In this document: piece by piece, positions 1-7,636 of the stretch | How the letters are laid out: every line of letters begins with the position of its first letter | Numbering within the stretch: position 1 is the first letter of the stretch | Assembly: GCF_000568255.1 (NCBI RefSeq) | Contig: NZ_KK037166.1 | Coordinates: 4,454,171-4,518,170, forward strand | Source of the DNA: Kutzneria sp. 744 | Lineage (GTDB): Bacteria; Actinomycetota; Actinomycetes; Mycobacteriales; Pseudonocardiaceae | Length of the DNA stretch: 64,000 bases | Direction of reading: 5' to 3' | Notes under the pieces: generated by a model | Told to the model about the DNA's origin: nothing | Databases searched by the model: none | What the model saw: the letters and a program-made list of their open reading frames with translations, nothing else | Program-made: the position numbers and the translations under genes

Positions 1-615
1 TCCGCTCGGGAGGTCGAGGCACCGCGGCGGGAATCGCGCGTACAGCTCGGCGGCGAGTTGCCTGGCGCGCACGGACCGGTCGTTGTCGGCGAGCGCGCCG
101 CGCAGCACCCAGTGCAGCTCGTCGGTGTCGAAGTAGATGGCCAACTCCCGCAACACGTCGGCCGGTTCGTCGGCGGTGTGGGCCATGTTGAGCAGGAAGC
201 CGGGCGAGCCGAGCGCGTGCCGCAGCTGGCCCCGCTCGCGCCGGCGCGGATCGCCGGCGCCCTTCATGCCGGTGAGCCGGACGCAGACCGGTTCGACGGT
301 TTCGGCGCGCACCAGGAGCACCAGCGAATCGGTGGCGGTCGCGAGCAGGTCGGCCAGCCGCCGGCGCTGCCAGGTCGCGGCTCGCCACGGTTCCTGCCAC
401 AGGGCGCGGATCGCGTGCCGGCCCAGGCCGATCCGCTCCGCGGCCACGATCCGGAAGCCGTGGTGCGACAACCAGTCGATAGCGGGCAGCAGCCGGCGCG
501 CCACCACGGCGTCCGGCTTGAGCAGCAGCAGGCCGTGCGTCCGGCCGAACGCCGTCGGATCGACCCCGAGCCGGTCCAACTGCGCAACGCAGTCGTCCAC
601 GTAGACGTCGCTCAT
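1..615 (-). CDS. Nucleoside-diphosphate-kinase-like protein (partial, 3' end beyond window)
   Basis: The ATG lies in an ATGA overlap with the stop of the gene upstream, so it is the last visible gene of a coupled operon. About 205 codons are seen without a stop. The N-terminus carries HGLLLLKPDAV, matching the NDK beta-strand with its phosphate-binding Lys, and near residue 150 NMAHTADEP aligns with the NDK motif NxxHGSDS, keeping the phospho-acceptor His, the Asn and the Asp but with Gly to Thr and Ser to Ala changes. Family knowledge: NDKs move gamma phosphate between NTPs through phospho-His. Here it is probably a specialised paralogue serving the neighbouring nucleotidyltransferase and PEP-kinase-like protein; housekeeping ndk is shorter (about 140 residues) and not clustered this way. 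Start and family are fairly sure; substrate unknown. Confidence 0.8.
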   Translation of the reverse strand, partial: MSDVYVDDCVAQLDRLGVDPTAFGRTHGLLLLKPDAVVARRLLPAIDWLSHHGFRIVAAERIGLGRHAIRALWQEPWRAATWQRRRLADLLATATDSLVLLVRAETVEPVCVRLTGMKGAGDPRRRERGQLRHALGSPGFLLNMAHTADEPADVLRELAIYFDTDELHWVLRGALADNDRSVRARQLAAELYARFPPRCLDLPSG

Positions 616-1580
616 CGCAGGTAACCGATCGCCAGGCAGTAGTCCAGCAGCCGCCGCAGGTGCGCCACGCCGGTGAGCGCAGGCCGGCGGCGGTGGAAGG
701 CCCGTGTCGCGCTGTCGTCGAAGGTGGTCCGGCGACGAAAGTACGGTTCGTACAGCCGGACGACCCGGTCGTGGTAGCGACGCTGCGTGGGCGGCAGCGT
801 GTCCAGCCGGAAGACCTCGGGCGGAACGAACCGAGGCGCGCGGAGCGAGGGGTACTCGGCGAATACCTCCGAGCACTCCCGCAGCGTGACGGGGCGTCCG
901 GCGATCGCCGGCAGGGTCTGCCCACGGACCTCGCCGAACCGGTGCGCGGCGTCCGTGACGAGGTCGGCGACGCGGTCGACCGCGACCAGATCGAGGCACG
1001 CGTCGTAGCGGCCTGGCAGCGTGCCGACCTTGCCCTCGGCGATCAGCCGGAGCATCACGTAGATGTTGCGGAAGACGCGGATCGCGCCGGTGGACTCCGT
1101 GCCGACCACGATGCTCGGCCGGATCACCACAACATCCAGCCCGCTGCCGTGGACCAGGCTCTCGGCGGCGGCCTTGCTGCGCTCGTAGCCGTTGGCGAAG
1201 GACCCATCGTGCTCGCCGCACACGTACGCGGTGCTGACATGCACGAACGGCATCTCGCCCCGACGCGCCAGCGCCAGCACGTGCGCCGTGCCACGGACGT
1301 TGACGGCGTCGTACACGCCGTCGTCGCGGCCGAACTCAGTCACGGCTGCGGCGTGCACGACGGTGCATCGGCCGCCGCAGAGTTGGTCGACCTGTCTCGG
1401 CGTCAGCCCGAGATCGGGTCGGGTGATGTCGACAGCCAGGCGCGTGAACGGTGTCGTCGACTGGTCGGCCACAGTCGTGCGGCGGTGCGTCATGGCGATG
1501 ACGCCGTGCCCGGCGGCGGCGAGCCGGGCACAGACCTCGGCCCCGACCAGACCTGCCGCGCCGGTGACGATGACGTTCAC
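612..1580 (-). CDS. Extended SDR, NAD-dependent epimerase/thioester-reductase-like
   Basis: This 322-residue protein starts at a GTG that overlaps the preceding stop as GTGA. The N-terminus TGAAGLVG is the Rossmann glycine motif, and HVSTAYVCGEH followed by NGYERSK provides the Ser, Tyr and Lys of an extended SDR active site. The HVSTAYV...Y-x-x-x-K pattern is most like the NAD_binding_4 group, which includes thioester and fatty-acyl reductase domains, more than like typical sugar epimerases. It is the third gene of the four-gene cassette and ends in an ATGA overlap with the NDK-like gene, so all are probably made in step. It likely reduces or oxidises an intermediate of the cassette; the substrate cannot be told. 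Confidence 0.85.
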   Translation of the reverse strand: MNVIVTGAAGLVGAEVCARLAAAGHGVIAMTHRRTTVADQSTTPFTRLAVDITRPDLGLTPRQVDQLCGGRCTVVHAAAVTEFGRDDGVYDAVNVRGTAHVLALARRGEMPFVHVSTAYVCGEHDGSFANGYERSKAAAESLVHGSGLDVVVIRPSIVVGTESTGAIRVFRNIYVMLRLIAEGKVGTLPGRYDACLDLVAVDRVADLVTDAAHRFGEVRGQTLPAIAGRPVTLRECSEVFAEYPSLRAPRFVPPEVFRLDTLPPTQRRYHDRVVRLYEPYFRRRTTFDDSATRAFHRRRPALTGVAHLRRLLDYCLAIGYLR

Positions 1581-3097
1581 GCCGTCCCCCTCGGGGCCAG
1601 CAGGTCCGCCGCGTCCTGGATGGGCAGGTCGGCGTCGAGGTGGGCGGCCAGCCGCAGCCAGTCGTGGCCGAGCTCGAGCGTGCGCTGCCATTCGGCGGCG
1701 GAGTCGAACGAGGACGGGAAGCCGGCCGCGCCGACGTACGCGCGCACCCGGGCAACGAGTCCGTCCAGCAAGCCGAGCGAGACCGGGGGCTGTTCCGCCC
1801 GCCGGGCCAGCGCCACCACCGAGCCGTCGACGAACGGCAACTCGGGCAGCAACCTGGTCAGCGCGTCGTCGGGCGGCAGCGGGTGGATCCCGGCGGCGCT
1901 GAACAGCCCGCGGCACACCACCTGCGCCATCCTTCGCGCAGCGAACTCGGCGACCTCGTCGCGGCCCGCAGCCAGCGCGCCGACGAGGTCCTCGCGGGCG
2001 TTCTCCGCAAGCACGTTCGACCACACCAGGTCCAGGCCGGCGGCGCAGAACCGGCCGGCCGGCAGCGGCACGAGCGTGACCGGGCCGATCGTCGTGCCGC
2101 CGAGCACCGACAGCGCCGGACAGGCCTGGCCGGGCGGCGGCGTGATCGGCCGGGTGGCCAGCCGGATGGCGTCTCCGTCGCGCCACGACAGCCCGACCAG
2201 GCCGAGGCGGACGAACAGCGCGAGCACACCGCGGTCGACGTCGCGGGCGGGCGGGCGGGCGAACACGATCGACCGCCACGCCCGGCCGGCGCGCTCGTCG
2301 AGCGCGAACACATCTGTGCCGTCGCGGATGACGTGCACGCGGTCGCCGATCGGCCAGGTGCCCACCCCAGGGATGCGGCGCAGCCGCACGCCGCCAGGCT
2401 CGGGCCGGCAGCCCGTGACGCCGAAGTCCTCGGCGAGGTCGAGGCAGTCCGCCATGCCGGTGACGCCCGCGCGGTAGCGGCGCACCAGGTCCTGAGGTGT
2501 GCCCGCCCGTGCCTCGATCCGATCGAGCTGAGCCGACAGCCACTTCGGTTCCACGTAGGTCTCGCCGCGGTGCGCCGCCCACGACTTCGCGCCGTACAGC
2601 AGGCTGTACCTCACCCAGTCGGCCGCCTCGTCGGGCTGCTCCAACTCCGCCATCGCCTGCGCGTACCGCAGCGCGTGGCGCGCGCGGTCAGCGAACCACA
2701 TCGACACCTGCGTGGCGAACACGTCGGCCGGCAGCAACGCCCTGGCGCGGTGCAGCAGGGCCTCGCCCCGCAGCGGCACGGCTCCGAGCAGCCGTTGGCA
2801 TCGGTCGAGGACATCCGCATCGGGCGCGACGAGCGCCGCGTCGAACTGCTCGGCCACCTGGCGCAGGGACCGCATGCGCACCTCGACCCGGCGGCCGCCG
2901 ACGAACAGCACGGTCGGCATCGTCGGCTGGTCCTCGCCGTCGACGAGCACGAGGAAGTCGACGTCCGAGGTGGGAGTGCCGAACCCCTCGGCGATCGAGC
3001 CCTCCAGCGCGACCGCGCTGCCTGCGGGCACGTCGACCTCCGCCAGGGCCAATGCCAGCAACTGGTCGACATCGACGTCCGTGAGTCCTGCCGTCAC
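1577..3097 (-). CDS. Nucleotidyltransferase-domain protein (aminoglycoside-NTase-like)
   Basis: 506 residues from a GTG overlapping the upstream stop as GTGA. Residues about 31-48 hold a DNA-polymerase-beta-type motif, LEGSIAEGFGTPTSDVDF, with the GS and the two metal-binding Asp (about 45 and 47); the third acid is probably the Glu in RRVEVRM. A helical segment rich in Ala and Trp follows (about 150-220), as in antibiotic nucleotidyltransferases of the KNTase type. The last 250 residues (LRRIPGVGTWPIGDRVHVIRDG onward, in pieces) are not recognised and look like a separate PqqD-like or winged region. Expected chemistry is NMP transfer from an NTP to a hydroxyl. Together with the PEP-kinase-like and NDK-like neighbours it suggests phosphorylation or nucleotidylation of a small molecule or peptide. 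Confidence 0.82.
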   Translation of the reverse strand: MTAGLTDVDVDQLLALALAEVDVPAGSAVALEGSIAEGFGTPTSDVDFLVLVDGEDQPTMPTVLFVGGRRVEVRMRSLRQVAEQFDAALVAPDADVLDRCQRLLGAVPLRGEALLHRARALLPADVFATQVSMWFADRARHALRYAQAMAELEQPDEAADWVRYSLLYGAKSWAAHRGETYVEPKWLSAQLDRIEARAGTPQDLVRRYRAGVTGMADCLDLAEDFGVTGCRPEPGGVRLRRIPGVGTWPIGDRVHVIRDGTDVFALDERAGRAWRSIVFARPPARDVDRGVLALFVRLGLVGLSWRDGDAIRLATRPITPPPGQACPALSVLGGTTIGPVTLVPLPAGRFCAAGLDLVWSNVLAENAREDLVGALAAGRDEVAEFAARRMAQVVCRGLFSAAGIHPLPPDDALTRLLPELPFVDGSVVALARRAEQPPVSLGLLDGLVARVRAYVGAAGFPSSFDSAAEWQRTLELGHDWLRLAAHLDADLPIQDAADLLAPRGTA

Positions 3098-5601
3098 GGC
3101 TCGAGCACCTCCACCAGCCCGGCGCCGCCGTCGACGCGCAGCCGTGCGCCGGCACGGACATTCGCGAGCAGGTCGCTGATCTGCACGACGGTCGGGATGC
3201 CGAGTTCGCGGGCGACGACGGCGACGTGCGTGAGCGGGCTGCCGCGTTCGACCAGCAGTGCGGAGGCAGCGGACAGGGCTGCGACCGAACCGGGATCGGT
3301 GTGATGGGCCAGCAGGATGCCGGCGCCGGCATGCACGGCCGTGCCCTCGACCACGCCGGGACTCGACGGCATGCCGCGCAGGATCCGTGACGGCGTTTCG
3401 GGCGTCGTGGTCCGCGTGCCCCATCCCGCGCGTTCGAGATTGCCGCGCCAGTACGGCACCCCGTGGGTCTCGAAGCGCATCGGTGCCGTGATGCCCTCGT
3501 CCCGGAGCCGCTGCTCGCGGCGCAGCCGCACGACCGGCTTGAGCTCGGTGTGCGCGATCGTCCCCTCGCAGCACCCACGGACCTCCTCCAACCGCAGCAG
3601 GAACACGTCGTGCCAATCGTCGAGTGCACCGAGCCTGGCCAGGTCCTTGCCGATGGCGCGCAGCATTCGCCGGGCAACGCCGAACGCTCGCGTCCGCCGC
3701 CAACGCAGCCGCTCCCGGTCTCTCATGCCGGCGGAGACCTTGCGCCGCACGACGTCGTAGACGATCCGGCGCGGTCCGGACAGGACCGTGTCGAGGTAGC
3801 CGTCAACATCACCGCGTGTGGCCTCCTCGGCCGCTGGCTCCTCCCGCAGCATTGCGAACAGCGCCGAGGGATCCTCGGTCAGGTCCGGCGTCTCCAGCTT
3901 CAGCTCGTCCACACCGCGGAATCCGAACCGCGCGATGTAGTCGTCGACCGCCGCGAGGAACTCCTGCCGCCCCTCGGCAGCCAGCCGCGCCTGCACCTGG
4001 CCGGCCGGCGTGTGTAGGACCAGCGTGACCAGCTCCGGATCCGCGTGCAGTTGGGCGGCCAGCCGGCGCAAGGCGGTCACCGGTTCGGCGGATTCCACCT
4101 CCGGCCCGGGCCCGGCGGCCGCCCAGAAGAACCAGTCGGGTGCGGCCGGCAACCACCGGCGGGTCAACAGGTGCAGCACACCGATCGACAGCAGCAGCGC
4201 GGCGTCCAGGACCATCATCGGGCCCCAGCGTTCGATGAGTTCCCGCTGTAGCAGCCGCAATCGGCGGTACACCCGGTCACACGACATGCCATCGTAGTCG
4301 GCGTGGGCGAATGCCGTTGCGGCGGCGTCGAATTCCCGACAGAACCGGCGCACCGAGCGCCCGATCGTCAGGAATCGCACGGCGAACGCGGCACCGGACA
4401 CCAACGGCACCAGCGGCGACGACCGCCGGTAGGGACGCAGGCCGTCGGCGATCTCGTCGTCGAGCGGCGCCACGCCGAGGGACACCTCGAGCACCTTGCG
4501 GTTGAGCCGATAGGCCGGCACAAGCCGAACCATCCGGTACCAGTGCAGCAGGTTGTAGTAGACGCGGCCGTGGAAGTACCCGAGCATGGCCGGCAGCCAG
4601 TCCGCCAACTGTCGGCGCACGCTGTGCGGCAGCAGCAACGCACGCGCGTACTCCTGATACACGTGCGCGTACACGTCCGCGGCGAAGCTGTAGGTCAGCG
4701 GTGAGGTGAGGCCGCTGAAGCTCTCGATGATGTTGGCGTTGTCCCAGATCCGCAATTCGCCGTCGAGCGGCGTAGTGATCGGGCGGCACTGCACCAGCCA
4801 CAGCCGGTCGCCCACGATCGCCCATTCCACGTCCTGCGGCGTGTCGAACGCGTCGCGGATGTCGCCCCCGATTCCCCACAGCGCGATGACTTCCTCGTCC
4901 GTCAGGCAGATGTCGCCGTCGCGCCGGGCGGCGCCGGTCGCCGCGTCGATGTGCACGGTGTCGGCCGGCGCGGTGGCCGACATGAGCGCGTCGCCAAGCC
5001 CGCGCGTCGCGCTGATCACATACTCGTGCCGGTTGCCGCTGACCGGTTCCGCGGTGAACAGCACGCCGCTCTTGTCGGCGTGCACCATCGCCTGCACGAT
5101 CACAGCCAGTCCGACAGAAGTCGGGGCGAGGCCGTGGCGCATGCGGTAGCGCAGCGCCCGTTCGGAGAAGGCGGATGCCCAGCATTCGCGCATCCGTGCG
5201 CACACGTCCTGGAACCCGGTGACGTTGAGGAAAGTGTCGAACTGTCCCGCGAAGGAGAGGACGGGGCCGTCCTCGTCCGGGCTGGACGATCGCACGGCGA
5301 AGGTGTCGCCGCCGGCGTCCCGGCAGGCGCGTGCGATGGCGTCGCGGGCGTCGTCCGTCAATTCCGCCGTGGTGACAAGGAAACGGATTCGATCCGCGAC
5401 CGCGCTGGCATTGTCGGAGGTGGTTTCGCGGAGCGCGGCGCCGATGGCGCCGGCGATGTGGCGGGCCGCGGCGAACCGCCGGAACACGTCCACGTCGACC
5501 ACGCCCCAGGCGGGTACGGCAAATCCTTTACGCTGCAACAATTCCAGGTTGACAGCCTTGGCCCCGTGATGTTCGCGGGCCGTGGTGTGCTGCGCGGGCA
5601 A
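3094..5601 (-). CDS. PEP-synthase/rifampin-phosphotransferase-like ATP-dependent dikinase
   Basis: I place the start at a TTG at 5601, because GGAGGA sits three bases before it and the first recognisable element, HHGAKAVNLELLQRKGF, follows at once. That gives 835 residues, close to Rph (about 865). An ATP-grasp pyruvate-phosphate-dikinase domain covers about residues 15-305 (FAVRSSSPDEDG, SFAGQFDTFL, QDVEWAI, QCRPIT). A poorly conserved middle domain follows, and a swivelling phosphohistidine domain closes the protein with GSPLTHVAVVARELGIPTVV, whose His is near residue 792. Family chemistry is ATP to AMP and Pi with phosphoryl transfer through His to pyruvate or to a drug. It heads the leftward cassette, divergent from the PucR-type gene. 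A resistance or tailoring kinase is as plausible as central metabolism, and the middle domain is unlike PpsA. Confidence 0.85.
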   Translation of the reverse strand: MPAQHTTAREHHGAKAVNLELLQRKGFAVPAWGVVDVDVFRRFAAARHIAGAIGAALRETTSDNASAVADRIRFLVTTAELTDDARDAIARACRDAGGDTFAVRSSSPDEDGPVLSFAGQFDTFLNVTGFQDVCARMRECWASAFSERALRYRMRHGLAPTSVGLAVIVQAMVHADKSGVLFTAEPVSGNRHEYVISATRGLGDALMSATAPADTVHIDAATGAARRDGDICLTDEEVIALWGIGGDIRDAFDTPQDVEWAIVGDRLWLVQCRPITTPLDGELRIWDNANIIESFSGLTSPLTYSFAADVYAHVYQEYARALLLPHSVRRQLADWLPAMLGYFHGRVYYNLLHWYRMVRLVPAYRLNRKVLEVSLGVAPLDDEIADGLRPYRRSSPLVPLVSGAAFAVRFLTIGRSVRRFCREFDAAATAFAHADYDGMSCDRVYRRLRLLQRELIERWGPMMVLDAALLLSIGVLHLLTRRWLPAAPDWFFWAAAGPGPEVESAEPVTALRRLAAQLHADPELVTLVLHTPAGQVQARLAAEGRQEFLAAVDDYIARFGFRGVDELKLETPDLTEDPSALFAMLREEPAAEEATRGDVDGYLDTVLSGPRRIVYDVVRRKVSAGMRDRERLRWRRTRAFGVARRMLRAIGKDLARLGALDDWHDVFLLRLEEVRGCCEGTIAHTELKPVVRLRREQRLRDEGITAPMRFETHGVPYWRGNLERAGWGTRTTTPETPSRILRGMPSSPGVVEGTAVHAGAGILLAHHTDPGSVAALSAASALLVERGSPLTHVAVVARELGIPTVVQISDLLANVRAGARLRVDGGAGLVEVLEP

Positions 5602-5757
5602 GCGTCCTCCATGCTGGCGGCGGCAACCGGGCGGAATGCCGAGCAGAGCGTTGTGCCCGGAAGAGGGCCGGAGACAGGGGCCGGCGACGACTCGTTCAAG
5701 CCTGGCGCACCCCCTCAGGCGGCGGTAGGGGAGCGCGCACAGAGATCGGACGCGGGA

Positions 5758-5777
5758 CTTTGTGCCCTGACACAAAG
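5758..5777. promoter_or_regulatory. Perfect palindrome, candidate operator
   Basis: CTTTGTG-N6-CACAAAG is a perfect dyad in the 203-bp gap between the divergent cassette (start 5601) and the PucR-type gene (start 5805). It lies 28 bp before the regulator start, a usual place for autoregulation. It also argues against a start at the TTG at 5760, which would be inside it. Confidence 0.5.
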
Positions 5778-5804
5778 ACGACGATCCAAGGCTATCCTTC
5801 GAGG

Positions 5805-6992
5805 GTGACGTCCGTCAGAGGCCGGATCGTTGCTCCGGCCGTGCAACGCGTGGTCCAACTCGTCCGCGGGCGCGCCGACGAGCTCGTTCCCGAACTGGCC
5901 GGCCGGATATCCGAGCAGGAATCGGCATACCGGCCGGGTGTGCTGCTGACGGCGGAGGAAGTGGCGGCGATGTGCCGAGGGGCGCTCGCGAACGCCGCCT
6001 CGTTCCTGGCCGACGACAGCGCGTCCGCGCTCGCGGAGGTGCGGGCGGGCGCACGTCTGCGTGCCGACCAAGGAGTTCCGGTCACCGCGGCGCTGCACGC
6101 GCTGCGCATCGGTGGCCAGTTCGTGTCAACGGCGGTAATGGCCACGGAGACCCGGCAGACCGTGCTGGCGGATGCGTCCAGCCGGGTCTGGTCGGCGGTG
6201 GAGGCGTTGTCACAGGCGGTGACCGATGCGTACGACAGGCTCGAGCCGCACCGGATGCGACAGGACAGCCGGGCCCACGCCGAGGCGCTCGACGCGTTGT
6301 TCCACGGCGGGCCGGGGTGCGCGCCGGAGGTGGCCGCCGAACTGCGACTGCCGTTGGACGGGACGTTCGTTGTCGTCGCCGGCGAGAACGAGCGCGGCTG
6401 GCCGCCGCTGTGCGGCCTTGAGGACCGGTTGCTGACGCGTGGCGTCATGTCGGTGTGGCAGCGCAGCCACGCGGCCGAACACGGCGTGGTCGTGTTGGGC
6501 CCGCGGTTCGATCTGGGCCAGTTGTGCGCGGAGCTCGCCGATCGGGCCACCACGCGCATCGGCGTGAGCGAGATCTTCCACGATCTGGACGGCGCCCGGG
6601 CCGCCCTCGCCGAGGCGAGCGTCGCCCGGTCGGCGGGGCGGCCCGGCAGCACCGACGTGGTCCGACACGACCAGGCGTTGGTGCCGCTACTGATCGCCTC
6701 GGCGCCCGCCGCCGCGCGGCGTTTGGCGGGCGCCGTGCTCGGCCGGATCCTGTCGCTGGCGCACCGGGAGCGCGAGACGCTGCTCACGACCTTGCAGGCG
6801 TGGCTGGACAACGATGGTTCGCCCGCGGCGGCCGCCATGCTGTTGCACTGCCACCGCAACACGGTCGGCTACCGGCTGCGTCGGGTGGCGGAGCTGACGG
6901 ACCGCAACCTGGGCAGGCCGGCCGATGTGACACAGCTGCAACTCGCCCTGGACATCGTCGAGGTGCTGGGGATGCGCGATCAGCTGAACTGA
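5805..6992 (+). CDS. PucR/CdaR-type transcriptional regulator
   Basis: About 395 residues from a GTG at 5805; an upstream in-frame TTG at 5760 is less likely since it falls in a palindrome. The N-terminal half is an all-helical sensor region. The C-terminal 60 residues (LLTTLQAWLDNDGSPAAAA, then HCHRNTVGYRLRR) are the typical PucR C-terminal helix-turn-helix, where a long helix leads into the HRNTV recognition helix. It is divergent from the PEP-kinase/nucleotidyltransferase cassette and convergent with the thiopeptide operon, so it is the best candidate for local control of either. The inducer is unknown. Confidence 0.85.
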   Translation: MTSVRGRIVAPAVQRVVQLVRGRADELVPELAGRISEQESAYRPGVLLTAEEVAAMCRGALANAASFLADDSASALAEVRAGARLRADQGVPVTAALHALRIGGQFVSTAVMATETRQTVLADASSRVWSAVEALSQAVTDAYDRLEPHRMRQDSRAHAEALDALFHGGPGCAPEVAAELRLPLDGTFVVVAGENERGWPPLCGLEDRLLTRGVMSVWQRSHAAEHGVVVLGPRFDLGQLCAELADRATTRIGVSEIFHDLDGARAALAEASVARSAGRPGSTDVVRHDQALVPLLIASAPAAARRLAGAVLGRILSLAHRERETLLTTLQAWLDNDGSPAAAAMLLHCHRNTVGYRLRRVAELTDRNLGRPADVTQLQLALDIVEVLGMRDQLN

Positions 6993-7589
6993 GTGTCCAA
7001 ATAGGACTTCCGGGTCGCCGACGAGGCGAATCCGACCGTGCTGCCCAGCACACCACGGCCGGCAGGCTTCCCCGCTGTCGCTTGAACACCACAGTGCCGC
7101 ACCCTGGCGCCAGACGCCGCCGCGAACGCGGCCCCGGCCGCCTTGCCCGCTGGCGAATACCCGCCGACGTCCACATCCGGCCTTCCGAGACCATCCATGC
7201 GAGCACCTGCGATGCGAGTCATCCACATGATCTCCAGATCGGTCGGCAACCCGGCAGCCACCCGCGGCGGCCCTGCGCGCAGGCAGTGAGCAGGAACTTG
7301 GCCAATCCCATTGTCCGCGCCCGGCCTCCCCGACCGGACACATTCGGCTTACCTGCGCCGCGGCCCGGGCATAAGCCCGTGGCGGCACCCGGTCTGGGGA
7401 TCCTGCCCAGAAAGTGACCAGCCGGCACCAGTGGAGGCCGCACGCTGGTAGTGATGGACTGCATAGCGAACCGCGGTCATGCTCCTTTGTGGAACGTCCG
7501 TCGCCTGGTCTCGTCTCCGGCTGCGCCGAATGGTCTGATTCACCTCGGCCACCCGCCGTGGCGAGTTCGCCCTCGAACGAAGACGTCGT
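6993..7589. other. Non-coding gap, no convincing gene
   Basis: This stretch lies between the PucR-type gene and the end of the thiopeptide operon. Reading frames here lack codon bias and good ribosome sites. A 42-codon minus-strand frame starting at 7475 has AAAGGAG only one base before its ATG, too close, and its product resembles nothing. I see no RNA gene or mobile element. Confidence 0.5.
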
Positions 7590-7616
7590 GTGGAGGGAGC
7601 ACCAGCGTCCCTCCAC
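7590..7616 (-). terminator. Hairpin ending the thiopeptide operon
   Basis: GTGGAGGGA and TCCCTCCAC form a perfect 9-bp stem with a 9-base loop, 20 bp beyond the stop of the YcaO gene. There is no clear U-run, as is common in high-GC actinomycetes. Confidence 0.55.
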
Positions 7617-7636
7617 CCGGCCAGGCACGGCAGGTG

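Noticed and set aside
660-2477. Long plus-strand frame opposite the SDR and nucleotidyltransferase genes
   Set aside because: It is the antisense of two genes with clear motifs; its product is Arg/Ala-rich without domains, as expected in high-GC DNA.
7349-7475. Minus-strand 42-residue frame starting TAVRYAVHHYQRAAS downstream of the YcaO gene
   Set aside because: Its AAAGGAG is one base from the ATG, too close for initiation, and the product has no leader-like or core-like features.
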